Shown: positions 1-9,660 of the stretch, in pieces | Layout of the letters: each line of letters starts with the position of its first letter | Numbering within the stretch: the stretch's first letter is position 1 | NCBI GenBank assembly: GCA_937927685.1 | Contig: CALBSC010000072.1 | Location: forward strand, 31,922-95,921 | Direction: 5' to 3' | DNA: 64,000 nt | DNA from: an uncultured Burkholderiales bacterium | Lineage (GTDB): Bacteria; Pseudomonadota; Gammaproteobacteria; Burkholderiales; Burkholderiaceae_C | The notes under the pieces: model-generated | What the model was told of the DNA's origin: nothing | Database searches by the model: none | The model's input: the letters and a program-made list of their open reading frames with translations, nothing else | Made by a program: the position numbers and the translations under genes

Positions 1-879
1 CTGGCCCGAACTCACCACGGCAGACAAGTCGTCCATCATGGACTGGGCCGATTCGCGGCTCGAGAGGTGCGAGAACAGGGTCTGGCGTGTGACGTAGATC
101 GACCCCTTGCCGGCCAGAATGCCGGGGGCAAATGACGGCACCGGGCCCGATGCATTGCCAAACGAGGCCATCAGGCCGAACGGTGACAGGCAGTCCAGCG
201 ATTTTTCCCAGGTGTCCTTGCCCACCGAGTCGTACACCACCTTGACGCCCTTGCCGTTGGTGATCTCCTTGACCTGGGCCAGAAAGTCTTCGCGGCTGTA
301 GTTGATGACGTGCGCGGCACCGGCTTTGCGCGCCAGTTCGCACTTTTCATCGGTGCCGGCCGTGCCGATCAGCTTCAGGCCCAGGGCCTTGGCCCATTGG
401 CAGGCAATCAGGCCCACGCCCCCCGCAGCCGCATGGAACAGGATGTGGTCGCCAGCTTGCAGCCCGCCCTGGGGCAAGGTGCGCTTGAGCAGGTATTGCG
501 CGGTCAGGCCCTTGAGCATCATGGCCGCACCGGTCTCGAAGCTGATGTCGTCGGGCAGACGGCACACCAGCTTGGCAGGCATCACCCGCACATCGCTGTA
601 GCTGCCCGGCGGGTTGGAGGCATAGGCGGCACGGTCGCCCACCTTGAGGTGGGTGACGCCCTCGCCCACGGCCTCGACCACGCCTGAGGCTTCCATGCCC
701 ATCATCAGCGGCATGGGCAACTGGTACAGGCCCGAGCGCTGGTAGACGTCGATGAAGTTCAAGCCGGCGTTCTTGTGACGGATGCGGATTTCACCGGGTC
801 CGGGATCGCCCACCTGAACGTCGATGATCTTCATTTCTTCGGGACCGCCATTACGGTCGATGCGCACGGCACGGGACAT
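1..879 (-). CDS. qor: Quinone oxidoreductase (MDR family), C-terminus cut off by window edge
   Basis: Medium-chain dehydrogenase/reductase of the quinone oxidoreductase class, which uses NADPH to reduce quinones or activated alkenes in the cytosol. The GroES-like N-terminal half carries the class signature NFIDVYQRSG at residues 41-50, and the Rossmann fold begins with AAGGVG at 151-156. A catalytic-zinc ligand set is not apparent. The gene leaves the window at base 1 after 293 codons, so about 30 residues of a usual ~325 are missing. ATG at 879 is preceded by AGAGGAG six bases upstream, a strong ribosome binding site. It is divergent from the EamA gene at 1021. The substrate is unknown. Confidence 0.9.
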   Translation of the reverse strand, partial: MSRAVRIDRNGGPEEMKIIDVQVGDPGPGEIRIRHKNAGLNFIDVYQRSGLYQLPMPLMMGMEASGVVEAVGEGVTHLKVGDRAAYASNPPGSYSDVRVMPAKLVCRLPDDISFETGAAMMLKGLTAQYLLKRTLPQGGLQAGDHILFHAAAGGVGLIACQWAKALGLKLIGTAGTDEKCELARKAGAAHVINYSREDFLAQVKEITNGKGVKVVYDSVGKDTWEKSLDCLSPFGLMASFGNASGPVPSFAPGILAGKGSIYVTRQTLFSHLSSRESAQSMMDDLSAVVSSGQ

Positions 880-1008
880 GGATTGCTCCTCTGGGGGAAA
901 GTTAGCGTTGTGAGAGGCCGGATCGTGCCACGAATCGGGTGTCCGAGGGTGTCACCCGGGTATCGCCCGGCATGCGGGTTGCACCGGGCGGCCCCTCCCT
1001 GTCTGCGG

Positions 1009-1014
1009 TAGAGT
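1009..1014 (+). promoter_or_regulatory. -10-like hexamer for a possible leaderless EamA mRNA
   Basis: TAGAGT lies six bases before ATG 1021, with no Shine-Dalgarno sequence between. A start of transcription about seven bases downstream would fall on the ATG. No good -35 element is visible, so this is a candidate only. Confidence 0.35.
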
Positions 1015-1020
1015 CCGGAC

Positions 1021-1938
1021 ATGTCCGCACCTGGCCATCTCACCCCCCGCACAGCCGGTCTGCTGCTGATTCCCCCCGTGTTGTGGGCCGGCAATGCCGT
1101 GGTCGGGCGTCTGGTCAGTGAGTCCATCCCCCCCATCACGCTGAACTTGCTGCGCTGGTCGCTGGCCTTTCTGTTTCTCTTGCCGCTGGCCTGGCCGGTG
1201 CTGCGTTGGGGCAGCGGGCTGTGGGGGCACTGGAAACGCTTTGCGCTCCTGGGTCTGCTGGGCGTGGGCGCCTACAACAGCTTCCAGTACCTGGCCCTGC
1301 ACACTTCAACGCCCATCAACGTGACCCTGGTGGCCTCGAGTGCGCCCATCTTCATGCTGGTCATGGGCACGCTGTTTTTCGGGCAACGGGCGCAAACCCG
1401 TCAATGGATCGGGGCGGCCTTGTCGGTCCTGGGGGTGTTGCTGGTGCTCAGCCGGGGCGACTGGAACACCCTGGTGCAAGTGCGGCTGGTCATCGGTGAC
1501 GTCTATGTGCTGTGCGCCACGGCCGCCTGGGCCTGGTACAGCTGGCTGCTGAGCCAGCCCAAGGATCCGCCCGCCATCCGAGCCAACTGGGCGCAGTACC
1601 TGCTCGCCCAGATGGTCTTTGGCCTGATGTGGGCGGGTGGCTTCACCTGGGTCGAGTGGACGGTTCAAGCACGTGAGATCGTGTGGAGCAACGGCATGGT
1701 CGCGGCACTGGTGTTTGTCGCGGTGGGGCCGTCCCTGCTGGCCTATCGCAGCTGGGGGCTGGGTGTGCAACGCGCAGGGCCCAGCACGGCTGCATTTTTC
1801 GCCAACCTCACGCCGCTGTTTGCAGCCCTGCTGTCCTCGGTGATGCTGGGCGAATTGCCCAGGATCTACCACCTGCTGGCCTTTGTGCTGATCGTGGGCG
1901 GCATCGTGGTGTCATCGTCGCGACGACCCACGACCTAG
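1021..1938 (+). CDS. EamA/DMT family inner-membrane transporter
   Basis: Drug/metabolite transporter superfamily protein of 305 residues with about ten hydrophobic helices arranged as two EamA repeats, the usual size for the family. These carriers export amino acids, metabolites or drugs across the inner membrane; nothing here reveals the substrate. The second repeat ends in hydrophobic helices and a short basic tail (SSSRRPTT). It is transcribed alone, divergent from qor and convergent with the SDR gene, 21 bases from the SDR stop. It is one of four EamA genes in the window (also 2754, 13197 and 46822). Confidence 0.88.
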   Translation: MSAPGHLTPRTAGLLLIPPVLWAGNAVVGRLVSESIPPITLNLLRWSLAFLFLLPLAWPVLRWGSGLWGHWKRFALLGLLGVGAYNSFQYLALHTSTPINVTLVASSAPIFMLVMGTLFFGQRAQTRQWIGAALSVLGVLLVLSRGDWNTLVQVRLVIGDVYVLCATAAWAWYSWLLSQPKDPPAIRANWAQYLLAQMVFGLMWAGGFTWVEWTVQAREIVWSNGMVAALVFVAVGPSLLAYRSWGLGVQRAGPSTAAFFANLTPLFAALLSSVMLGELPRIYHLLAFVLIVGGIVVSSSRRPTT

Positions 1939-1959
1939 CCGCCCGCTCAACGCCCCGGG

Positions 1960-2754
1960 TCAGTAGGTGCCAGGATAGGCACCGCCGTCGATCAGCACGT
2001 TCTGCCCGGTGATGTAGCTGGCCTGCTGGCTGCACAGGAAAGCGCAGGTGTCACCGAATTCCTCGGCCGTTCCAAAGCGTTGTGCCGGAATGGTTTTCTT
2101 GCGCACATCGGCGATCTGGTCGATCGACTTGCCCTGCTTCTCCGCGGCGCCCTTCATGGTGCCGCGCAGGCGGTCGGTGTCAAAGGCGCCGGGCAGGAGG
2201 TTGTTGATGGTGACGTTGCGCGAGGCCAGTTGCGTGGTGCGCGACACGCCCGCGATGAAACCGGTCAACCCACTGCGCGCGCCGTTGGACAGGCCGAGGA
2301 TGTCGATCGGCGCTTTCACTGCGCTGGAGGTGATGTTGACGATGCGACCAAACCCGCGCTCGGCCATCCCGTCCACCGTGGCCTTGAGCAACTCGATGGG
2401 CGTGAGCATGTTGGCATCGACCGCCTTGATCCAGGCCTCGCGCTCCCAGTCGCGGAAGTCGCCAGGGGGCGGGCCGCCGGCATTGGTGACGACGATGTCG
2501 AAGGCCTTGCCCGGACCACCCGCCACCGACCAGATGGCGTCACGTCCGGCCGGTGTGGTGATGTCCACAGCCACCGGCAGGATGGTGGAACCCCAGGCGC
2601 GCAGCTGCTGGGCAGCCGCCTCCAGCGCCTCGGCGCCACGCGCCACGATCACCACATTCACGCCCTCGCGTGCGAGGGAGTTGGCACAGCCAAAGCCCAG
2701 GCCCTTGCTTGCTCCGCCCACCAGGGCCCATTTGCCTTTGAGTCCGAGATCCAT
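1960..2754 (-). CDS. SDR family oxidoreductase with non-canonical active site
   Basis: Short-chain dehydrogenase/reductase, 264 residues. The cofactor loop GGASKGLG is at residues 13-20 and the NAG motif at 91-93. The serine pair ITSS (141-144) is conserved, but the Tyr expected 13 residues later is Asn157 and the Lys four residues on is Ser161, so the YxxxK pair is absent. This resembles the BKR-like SDR subgroup that lacks the canonical tetrad, often annotated as 3-oxoacyl-ACP reductase; the true reaction is unknown. I chose ATG 2754 because it overlaps the stop of the upstream EamA gene as TGATG, a translational coupling arrangement. Reading further upstream would run into that gene. Confidence 0.85.
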   Translation of the reverse strand: MDLGLKGKWALVGGASKGLGFGCANSLAREGVNVVIVARGAEALEAAAQQLRAWGSTILPVAVDITTPAGRDAIWSVAGGPGKAFDIVVTNAGGPPPGDFRDWEREAWIKAVDANMLTPIELLKATVDGMAERGFGRIVNITSSAVKAPIDILGLSNGARSGLTGFIAGVSRTTQLASRNVTINNLLPGAFDTDRLRGTMKGAAEKQGKSIDQIADVRKKTIPAQRFGTAEEFGDTCAFLCSQQASYITGQNVLIDGGAYPGTY

Positions 2755-3671
2755 CAGTTTGCTCCGTACTTGGAAAAAAGAAACACGCCACCCAACACCA
2801 GCAGGGTTCCGACCCCGATCCACAGGTTGAGTGATTCACCCAGGAATATAGCGCCCAGGGCCAGGGTGGACATCGGACCCACCATGCCGGTCTGCGCCGC
2901 CAGCGACGAACCAATGCGCTCGATCGCCATCATCACCATCAGCACCGGGGCCACGGTGCAGGCCAGGGCGCACAGCAGGGCCAGCCACAAGACCTCCGAC
3001 GGAACATCGGCCGCCGACAACGGCCGCAGCACCAGGAACTGGCCGATACAGAAAAGGCACGCCACCGTGCTGGCCCAGCCCACCAGTCGCAACGAGCCCA
3101 GACGTTTGACGATCTCACCACTGTAGAGCAGGTAGACGGCATAGGTCAGCGCACTGAGCACCACCAGCAAGGTGCCCAGTGCCACATCCGATCCCGCGAA
3201 GTTCAACTCATGCCAGAACACCAGCAACACGCCGCTGTAGCTGAGCGCCATGGCGGCCACCCGCATGGGCGTGATGGGCTTGCGGTACAGGGCCCAGCCC
3301 AGCAGCATCACGAAGGTGGGGTTGAGATAGAGGATCAACCGCTCCAGTCCCGCCGAGACGTATTGAAGTCCCAGGAAGTCCAGATAGCTGGAGAAGTAGT
3401 AGCCCAGAAAGCCCAAACCCACGATGCTCAGCAGATCGCGCTGGTTCAGGGGTTGCGCGCGGGCACTGGCGCGGCGCTCCGCCCACAGCCCCATGAGCAG
3501 GAAGAAGGGCAAGGCAAACAGCATGCGCAGCATGATGAAGGTGGCCGCATCCACGCCATATCGGTACGCCAGCTTGATGATCACGCCCTTGCCGCTGAAG
3601 GCGATGGCACCGGCAATCGCCAGCACGATGCCAGTGGAGACAGGAGAGCGGGGGACAGGGGTGGTGGTCAT
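2754..3671 (-). CDS. EamA/DMT family transporter coupled to the SDR gene
   Basis: EamA-type exporter of 305 residues with about ten transmembrane helices, starting MTTTPVPRSP and entering the first helix near residue 14. The open frame continues upstream to about 4280, but that extension lies antisense to tctA and lacks membrane character, so ATG 3671 is chosen. Its TGA shares bases with the ATG of the SDR gene, so the pair is probably one mRNA. That may mean the SDR acts on the transported compound or its precursor, which is inference only. The substrate is unknown. Confidence 0.87.
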   Translation of the reverse strand: MTTTPVPRSPVSTGIVLAIAGAIAFSGKGVIIKLAYRYGVDAATFIMLRMLFALPFFLLMGLWAERRASARAQPLNQRDLLSIVGLGFLGYYFSSYLDFLGLQYVSAGLERLILYLNPTFVMLLGWALYRKPITPMRVAAMALSYSGVLLVFWHELNFAGSDVALGTLLVVLSALTYAVYLLYSGEIVKRLGSLRLVGWASTVACLFCIGQFLVLRPLSAADVPSEVLWLALLCALACTVAPVLMVMMAIERIGSSLAAQTGMVGPMSTLALGAIFLGESLNLWIGVGTLLVLGGVFLFSKYGAN

Positions 3672-3795
3672 GCGGTGGAGCCATTGTCTCGCATCGATCC
3701 GGCGGTGCGGGGTCGCCTGTGTGCCACGGATCGCGGGCGGATCCGCACCCGCCATCCCCCCTTGGCCGAGCACCAGGGGCCAAGTGAGCGCGCCC

Positions 3796-3822
3796 AAAAA
3801 AAAGCAGACCCTGAGGTCTGCT
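3796..3822 (-). terminator. Intrinsic terminator after tctA
   Basis: On the minus strand an eight-base-pair perfect stem (AGCAGACC with GGTCTGCT, four-base loop) is followed by eight U residues. It sits 40 bases past the tctA stop and ends the tctBA message. Confidence 0.88.
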
Positions 3823-3862
3823 TGGCGAGAGCGGGCTGCCTGGGCAGCCCTGTCTGGCGTCG

Positions 3863-5374
3863 TCACTCTTCGACGAACGCTTCCTCTCGTTTGGATTTCA
3901 CCGATGGCAGGAGCACGATGATGAGCAACAGCAACGCGGCTGCCAGCAGGCCCCCCGACAACGGGCGGGTGACAAACACCGACCAGTCGCCACGAGACAA
4001 CAGCAGCGCACGGCGCAGGTTCTCTTCCATCATCGGCCCCAGGATGAAGCCCAGCAACAGCGGTGCCGGTTCGCACCCGAGCTTCAGGAAGAGGTAACCG
4101 ATCAGGCCGAAAGCTGCCACCATCCAGATGTCGAAGGTGTTGTTGTTGGTGGAGTACACGCCAATCGCACAGAACAGCACGATGGACGGGAACAGGAAGC
4201 GGTACGGCACGGTCAGGAGCTTGATCCACATGCCGATCAGCGGCAGGTTCAGGATCACCAGCATCAGGTTGCCGATCCACATGGAGGCGATCAGGCCCCA
4301 GAACAGCTGCGGGTTGCTGGTCATCACCTGCGGTCCCGGCTGGATGTTGTGGATGGTCATGGCACCCACCATCAGCGCCATCACCGCGTTGGGCGGAATG
4401 CCCAGCGTCAGCAGCGGGATGAAGGAAGTCTGGGCACCGGCGTTGTTGGCCGACTCGGGAGCGGCCACGCCACGGATGTTGCCCTGACCGAAAGGCACTT
4501 CACCAGGCCGCAGCTTGGTTTTCTTCTCGATCGTGTAGGCCGCGAAGGCTGCCAGCAGCGCACCGCCGCCCGGCAACACGCCCAGCAAGCTACCCAGGGT
4601 GGTGCCTCGCAGCACAGCCGGGATCATGTTCTTGAAGTCTTCCAGGGTGGGGAACAGGCCCTGCACCTTGGCGGTGAACACCTCGCGCTCGTCCTCGGGA
4701 CGGGACAGGTTGCTGATGATCTCGCCGTAACCGAACACGCCCATGGCGATGGTCACGAAGCCCACGCCGTCGGTCAGTTCGGGAATGTCGAAGCTGAAGC
4801 GCGCCACACCCGAGTTCACGTCGGTGCCGATGAGGCCCATCAACAAACCCAGAATGATCATGGCAATCGCCTTGATCAGCGAACCGGAAGCCAGCACCAC
4901 CGCACCGATCAGGCCCAGAATCATGAGCGAGAAATATTCAGCGGGGCCGAACTTGAAGGCCAATTCGGTCAGCGGCGGCGCGAAGGCAGCCAGGATCAGG
5001 GTGCCGACAGAACCGGCAAAGAAGGAGCCCAGACCGGCAGCGGCCAGCGCGGGACCTGCACGGCCCTTGCGGGCCATCTGGTAACCGTCGATGGTGGTCA
5101 CCACCGAGGACGATTCGCCCGGCAGGTTCACCAGAATGGCGGTGGTGGAGCCGCCGTACTGGGCGCCGTAGTAGATACCGGCCAGCATGATCAGCGCCGA
5201 CACGGGGGGCAGCGCGTAGGTGGCGGGCAGCAACATGGCGATGGTGGCCACTGGGCCAATGCCCGGCAGCACACCGATCAGGGTGCCCAACATACAGCCA
5301 ATGAAGGCATACAGCAGGTTGATGGGCGTGAAGGCCACGCCGAAGCCCATGCTGAGGTTTGCGATCAAATCCAT
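3863..5374 (-). CDS. tctA: Tripartite tricarboxylate transporter, large permease TctA
   Basis: The 503-residue integral membrane subunit of a tripartite tricarboxylate transporter. With TctB and a periplasmic TctC/Bug binding protein this family imports citrate or other carboxylates using an ion gradient. About 12 hydrophobic helices are visible and the length is typical. The glycine/proline-rich signature GVLPGIGPVATIAML near residues 34-48 is characteristic, and a second similar loop (GVLPGGGALLAAF) occurs mid-protein. ATG 5374 follows GAGGAG nine bases upstream, and that site overlaps the stop of tctB, so the two are translationally linked. No tctC lies beside them; the nearest Bug-type gene is at 26458. 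The substrate is unknown. Confidence 0.94.
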   Translation of the reverse strand: MDLIANLSMGFGVAFTPINLLYAFIGCMLGTLIGVLPGIGPVATIAMLLPATYALPPVSALIMLAGIYYGAQYGGSTTAILVNLPGESSSVVTTIDGYQMARKGRAGPALAAAGLGSFFAGSVGTLILAAFAPPLTELAFKFGPAEYFSLMILGLIGAVVLASGSLIKAIAMIILGLLMGLIGTDVNSGVARFSFDIPELTDGVGFVTIAMGVFGYGEIISNLSRPEDEREVFTAKVQGLFPTLEDFKNMIPAVLRGTTLGSLLGVLPGGGALLAAFAAYTIEKKTKLRPGEVPFGQGNIRGVAAPESANNAGAQTSFIPLLTLGIPPNAVMALMVGAMTIHNIQPGPQVMTSNPQLFWGLIASMWIGNLMLVILNLPLIGMWIKLLTVPYRFLFPSIVLFCAIGVYSTNNNTFDIWMVAAFGLIGYLFLKLGCEPAPLLLGFILGPMMEENLRRALLLSRGDWSVFVTRPLSGGLLAAALLLLIIVLLPSVKSKREEAFVEE

Positions 5375-5387
5375 GGTGTCTTGCTCC

Positions 5388-5876
5388 TCAACCAGCGATG
5401 AAAGTGGGCCACACGGGCATCTGCAGCTTCAGCAGCACGATGAACGCGAGGTAGCTGCCGACAGCCAGAATGGTGGACAGGATCAGCACGTCGCGCAGCT
5501 TGTAGCTGTCGCCGGCCTTGCTGGCAATGAGCACCAGGGCGTAGATGGCCACGATCAGGCCCATCGACGGCAGCTTGATGCTGGGCAGACCGCCGAGCAG
5601 CACGCCAAACGCCAGGTTGGAACCCAGGATGTAGCCAATGGGACGCCAGGCAAACGAGCCCACCTTGTCGCCTGAAGGCGTTTCCACCACCAGGGAATAG
5701 AACATCACCACGCTGCCCAGAATGGCCAGCAGGACGCCCAGCAACAGCGGGAAGTAACCCGGCCCCATGCGGGCACCGGTGCCCACGGAGTAGGACGTTG
5801 CGCCCCAGGCGAAGGCAGCGCCCACGACCAGGAACATCAGTCCCGAGAAAAAGTCTTTTTGACTTTTAATGCTCAC
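5388..5876 (-). CDS. tctB: Tripartite tricarboxylate transporter, small subunit TctB
   Basis: Small membrane subunit of the TTT transporter, 162 residues with about four hydrophobic helices. It begins VSIKSQKDFFSGLMF, the usual TctB opening, from a GTG codon at 5876. GAGGAGAA lies about seven bases before this GTG and decides the start. A longer reading to 5978 adds 34 residues with no TctB character. It is first in the tctBA pair, 13 bases from tctA. A binding-protein gene normally found immediately upstream is absent; the upstream gene encodes a spermidine-synthase-like enzyme. Confidence 0.9.
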   Translation of the reverse strand: MSIKSQKDFFSGLMFLVVGAAFAWGATSYSVGTGARMGPGYFPLLLGVLLAILGSVVMFYSLVVETPSGDKVGSFAWRPIGYILGSNLAFGVLLGGLPSIKLPSMGLIVAIYALVLIASKAGDSYKLRDVLILSTILAVGSYLAFIVLLKLQMPVWPTFIAG

Positions 5877-5990
5877 AACAGTTCTCCTCGAAAATTTTCG
5901 ATGGGCGGATTGTGCGGTCGGACGGGGAAAAAAATCATGTGGATTCCACCTATGCCCCCGCGCAAACCCAGGCTCCACGGGGCTTTGCAG

Positions 5991-6010
5991 ACCCGTTACG
6001 ACCCGTTACG
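5991..6010. repeat. Perfect tandem 10-mer duplication
   Basis: ACCCGTTACG occurs twice head to tail, just past the end of the spermidine-synthase-like gene and about 115 bases before the tctB start. Role unknown; slippage duplication is the simplest explanation. Confidence 0.85.
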
Positions 6011-6026
6011 GTGCATGTGTTGACGC

Positions 6027-6776
6027 CTACGCGACAGGCTTGAGCACCCGCACCCAACGCGTGGCGGGCAAGGGCCAGCGGGCCTGGATCGCCTCGGCCT
6101 GCGCCGCCAGTTCACCGCGCTTGGGAACCACCGGGGTACGCAAGGCCAGCACCACGGTGTTGCCCTCGCGCGTGGGCTTGAACACCCAGACCGCCTCGGC
6201 CCCGAAGGCTGACACGATCTTGTCCAGGCTTTCCGGGTAGCGGTTGGAACGTCCAAAGAGGTTGACCGTCATCACACCGTGCTCGCTCAGCAGTCGCCGG
6301 CAATCGGCATAGAAGTCCGCGCTGTCGAGCACCGGCGCGGCCGCCTCGTGGTCGTACAGATCCACCTGCAAGGCATCGATCTGGCCGCGCCAGTGGTCGT
6401 GCGAGGCCACCTCGGCGGCGTCCCCCAGCACCACCGACAGGCGCGACGAATCCGGGGGCAACTTGAACCACAGGCGACAGGCGGCCACCACTTGCGGATT
6501 CAACTCGATCGCGGTGGTCTTCATGCGCACGTGTTTCCAGCAGAACTTGGTGAGGGCCCCGGCGCCCAGTCCCAGTTGCATGGCCTGCAAGGACGCCGCC
6601 CGCTCCAGCGGCACAAACAGCAGCCACGCCATCATGCGCTGCACATAGTCGAGGTGGATGTCGTAGGGCTGGTCGATCATCATCGAGCCCTGCACCCAGG
6701 GGGTCCCCAGGTGCAGATAGCGCACATCACCGTGATCGGAAAAATTGACTTCAGGCAGTGGAGGACGTCGGGTCAT
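6027..6776 (-). CDS. Spermidine synthase-like SAM-binding protein
   Basis: A 249-residue soluble protein with the fold of polyamine aminopropyltransferases and related SAM methyltransferases. The nucleotide-binding loop QLGLGAGALTKF lies near residues 67-78, followed by TAIELNP, where the acidic residue would contact the cofactor, and GDAAEVASH. It lacks the membrane domain of the fused SpeE-like proteins. Many such cytosolic homologues have no proven aminopropyl acceptor, so I do not assign spermidine synthesis. ATG 6776 has no strong ribosome binding site. It stands between tatD and tctB on the same strand with gaps of 52 and 150 bases. Confidence 0.75.
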   Translation of the reverse strand: MTRRPPLPEVNFSDHGDVRYLHLGTPWVQGSMMIDQPYDIHLDYVQRMMAWLLFVPLERAASLQAMQLGLGAGALTKFCWKHVRMKTTAIELNPQVVAACRLWFKLPPDSSRLSVVLGDAAEVASHDHWRGQIDALQVDLYDHEAAAPVLDSADFYADCRRLLSEHGVMTVNLFGRSNRYPESLDKIVSAFGAEAVWVFKPTREGNTVVLALRTPVVPKRGELAAQAEAIQARWPLPATRWVRVLKPVA

Positions 6777-6828
6777 GAAGTGTGTTTCTTGTGTGAAGAC
6801 AGGACAACCGTGCGGTGCTCAAGCACCC

Positions 6829-7656
6829 TCATTGGGATGTCGAGGCGCCAGGCGCTGTCAGCCCCAGTGCACGGCGGGCATTGTCGGTGGTTTGCCGGGC
6901 CAGCGTCTGCGGGTCCAGCGACCGCAGGGTGGCGAGCAGGGTGCCGATGCGCGGCAGCTCGAGCGGGCTGTTGCGTCCCTGCGCCCGCCCCTCGGCCCGG
7001 GCTGCTGCCGGGGTGTAGAGCCACTGCGGGGGAATATCGGGCGCGTCTGTCTCCAGCACCAGCGCCTCCAGCGGCAACTCACGGGCCAGCGCGCGCAGGC
7101 GCGTGGCGCGTTCGTAGGTGAGTGCGCCACCAAAACCCAGGACAAAACCCAGGTCGATGAAAGCCCGGGCCTGTTGCAGACTGCCATTGAACGCATGGGC
7201 AATGCCCCCGCGCACCCGCACCTGTCGCAGGTGTTGCAGCACCTGCTCGGCGGACCGGCGCACGTGCAGGATCACCGGCAATGCCTGAGCGCGTGCCAGC
7301 TCCAGCTGGGCACGAAAGAAATGGACCTGCCGCGCCATGTCCAGACCCGGCACAAATCCGTCCAGGCCAATCTCGCCCACGGCCACCAGGCGCGGGTCGT
7401 CGCGGTGGGCTTGCAACGCCGAGGCCAGTTCGTCGAGGTCGGTCAAGGCCGCCTGTGGGGTGGTGAGCGGGTGAATGCCCAGGGCATACACATCCGCATG
7501 ACGATGGGCCAGGGTGCGGACCGCCTCCAGCGTGTTCACGTCCACCGCCGGGTAGACGCACAGACCCACGCCCTGGTCGCGCGCCTGTGAGCGCACCGCG
7601 TCACGATCGGCGTCGAACTCGGCGGCGTCCAGGTGGCAATGGGTGTCGATCCACAT
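6829..7656 (-). CDS. tatD: TatD family metal-dependent hydrolase
   Basis: TIM-barrel metallohydrolase of the TatD family, 275 residues. These enzymes act as 3'-5' DNA exonucleases or deoxyribonucleases, and some members as D-aminoacyl-tRNA deacylases. The opening MWIDTHCHLD supplies the first metal-binding His-x-His at residues 5-7. GEIGLD supplies the central Glu, and LETDAPD near the end supplies the last Asp. ATG 7656 is chosen because the family begins two or three residues before this motif; an extension to 7728 adds unrelated sequence. It lies directly downstream of lolD (26 bases) and probably shares its message. Confidence 0.92.
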   Translation of the reverse strand: MWIDTHCHLDAAEFDADRDAVRSQARDQGVGLCVYPAVDVNTLEAVRTLAHRHADVYALGIHPLTTPQAALTDLDELASALQAHRDDPRLVAVGEIGLDGFVPGLDMARQVHFFRAQLELARAQALPVILHVRRSAEQVLQHLRQVRVRGGIAHAFNGSLQQARAFIDLGFVLGFGGALTYERATRLRALARELPLEALVLETDAPDIPPQWLYTPAAARAEGRAQGRNSPLELPRIGTLLATLRSLDPQTLARQTTDNARRALGLTAPGASTSQ

Positions 7657-7682
7657 GTTGGACTCACACGACCCGGCCGCCC

Positions 7683-8352
<670 letters not shown>

Positions 8353-8360
<8 letters not shown>

Positions 8361-9618
8361 GGCGCAGCGCCTCCGCCGGTTGGACCCGGCTGGCACGCCA
8401 GCTGGGGTAGAGCGTGGCCACCAGCGCCAGCAGCAACGAGAGCACCACCACCGGCCCGATGTCGGCCAGCTGCGGATCACTGGGCATGCGGCTGATGAGG
8501 TAGATGTCCTGGGGCAAAAAACGCAGACCCAGCGCACGCTCGATGGCCGGCACGATGACGTCGATGTTGAACGCCACTGCCAAGCCGAGCAGGAGCCCAC
8601 TCAAGGTACCCACCACCCCCACCAGGGCGCCCTGCACCATGAACACGCCCATGATGGAGGCTGGCGATGCCCCCAGGGTGCGCAAAATGGCAATGTCCGA
8701 CTGCTTGTCCGTCACCGTCATCACCAGGGTGCTGACCAGGTTGAAGGCCGCCACCGCCACGATCAGGGTGAGGATGATGAACATCATGCGTTTTTCGATC
8801 TGCACTGCAGCAAACCAGTTGCGGTTCTGACGGGTCCAGTCGCGCACCATGAGAAGGGGGTCGATCTGCAAGGACAGCTCGCTCGCCACGGCCCGGGCTT
8901 GCTGCGCGTCGCGCAGTTTCAGGCGCAAACCGTTGGGGCCCTCCAGCCGCAGCAGCCGTTGTGCATCGTCGATTTGCATCACCGCCAGGGTGGCGTCGAA
9001 TTCGTAATGCCCGGTGTCGATCAATCCGAGCACCTCCAGTTGTTTCAGCCGCGGCAAAACGCCCGCTGGGGTGACCTGGCCGCCCGGCGCCACGAGGGTG
9101 ACCCGGTCACCCACCCGCACGCCCATCTGGTGTGCAATCTCGACGCCCAGCACCACGCCGAAGCCGTCAGGCGCCCAGCCTGCTTGCAAGGCCGGTGGCA
9201 ACAAGGCTGCATAGTCCGCCACGCCCCGTTCCTGCACCGGGTCAATCCCGCGCACCACCACACCGCGCATTTCCTCGCCACGCGCGAGCAAGGCCTGGGC
9301 CGACACATAGGGGGCCACCGCCACCACGTCGGGGTGGCGGCTCAATTGCTGGCCCAGCGCCTCGGTGTCCAGCAAGGCGCCGCCATCGCGCGCCACCACC
9401 TCGGCATGCGACAACACGGACAACATGCGCTCGCGCACCTCTTTCTGAAACCCGTTCATCACACTCAGCACGATGATGAGTGCCGCCACCCCCAGGCTGA
9501 TGCCCAGCATGGACACGCCCGAGATGAAGGAGATGAAGCCGTTGCGGCGTGAGGCACGGCCGGCGCGGGTGTAGCGCCAGCCCACCACCAGCTCGTAGGG
9601 AATGCGGGTATAGGACAT
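8353..9618 (-). CDS. lolC: Lipoprotein-releasing ABC transporter permease LolC/LolE
   Basis: Inner-membrane permease of 421 residues, close to the ~400-415 typical of LolC and LolE. The opening MSYTRIPYELVVGWRYTR and the first helix near residue 30 (ISFISGVSMLGISLGV) are classic. A large periplasmic domain follows, with three helices in the last third. Only one permease gene is present, so this species may use a homodimeric LolF-like arrangement instead of a LolC/LolE pair. ATG 9618 is chosen over a long upstream reading that is antisense to the next gene. Only 42 bases separate it from the divergent gene at 9661. Confidence 0.93.
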
Positions 9619-9660
9619 GGTCTTGAGGGGTGATTGTGGCATCAAGGACAATGCCCCACT

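Noticed and set aside
3672..4280. N-terminal extension of the EamA gene to 508 residues
   Set aside because: The added part is hydrophilic, lies antisense to tctA and crosses a strong terminator. The membrane protein begins at 3671.
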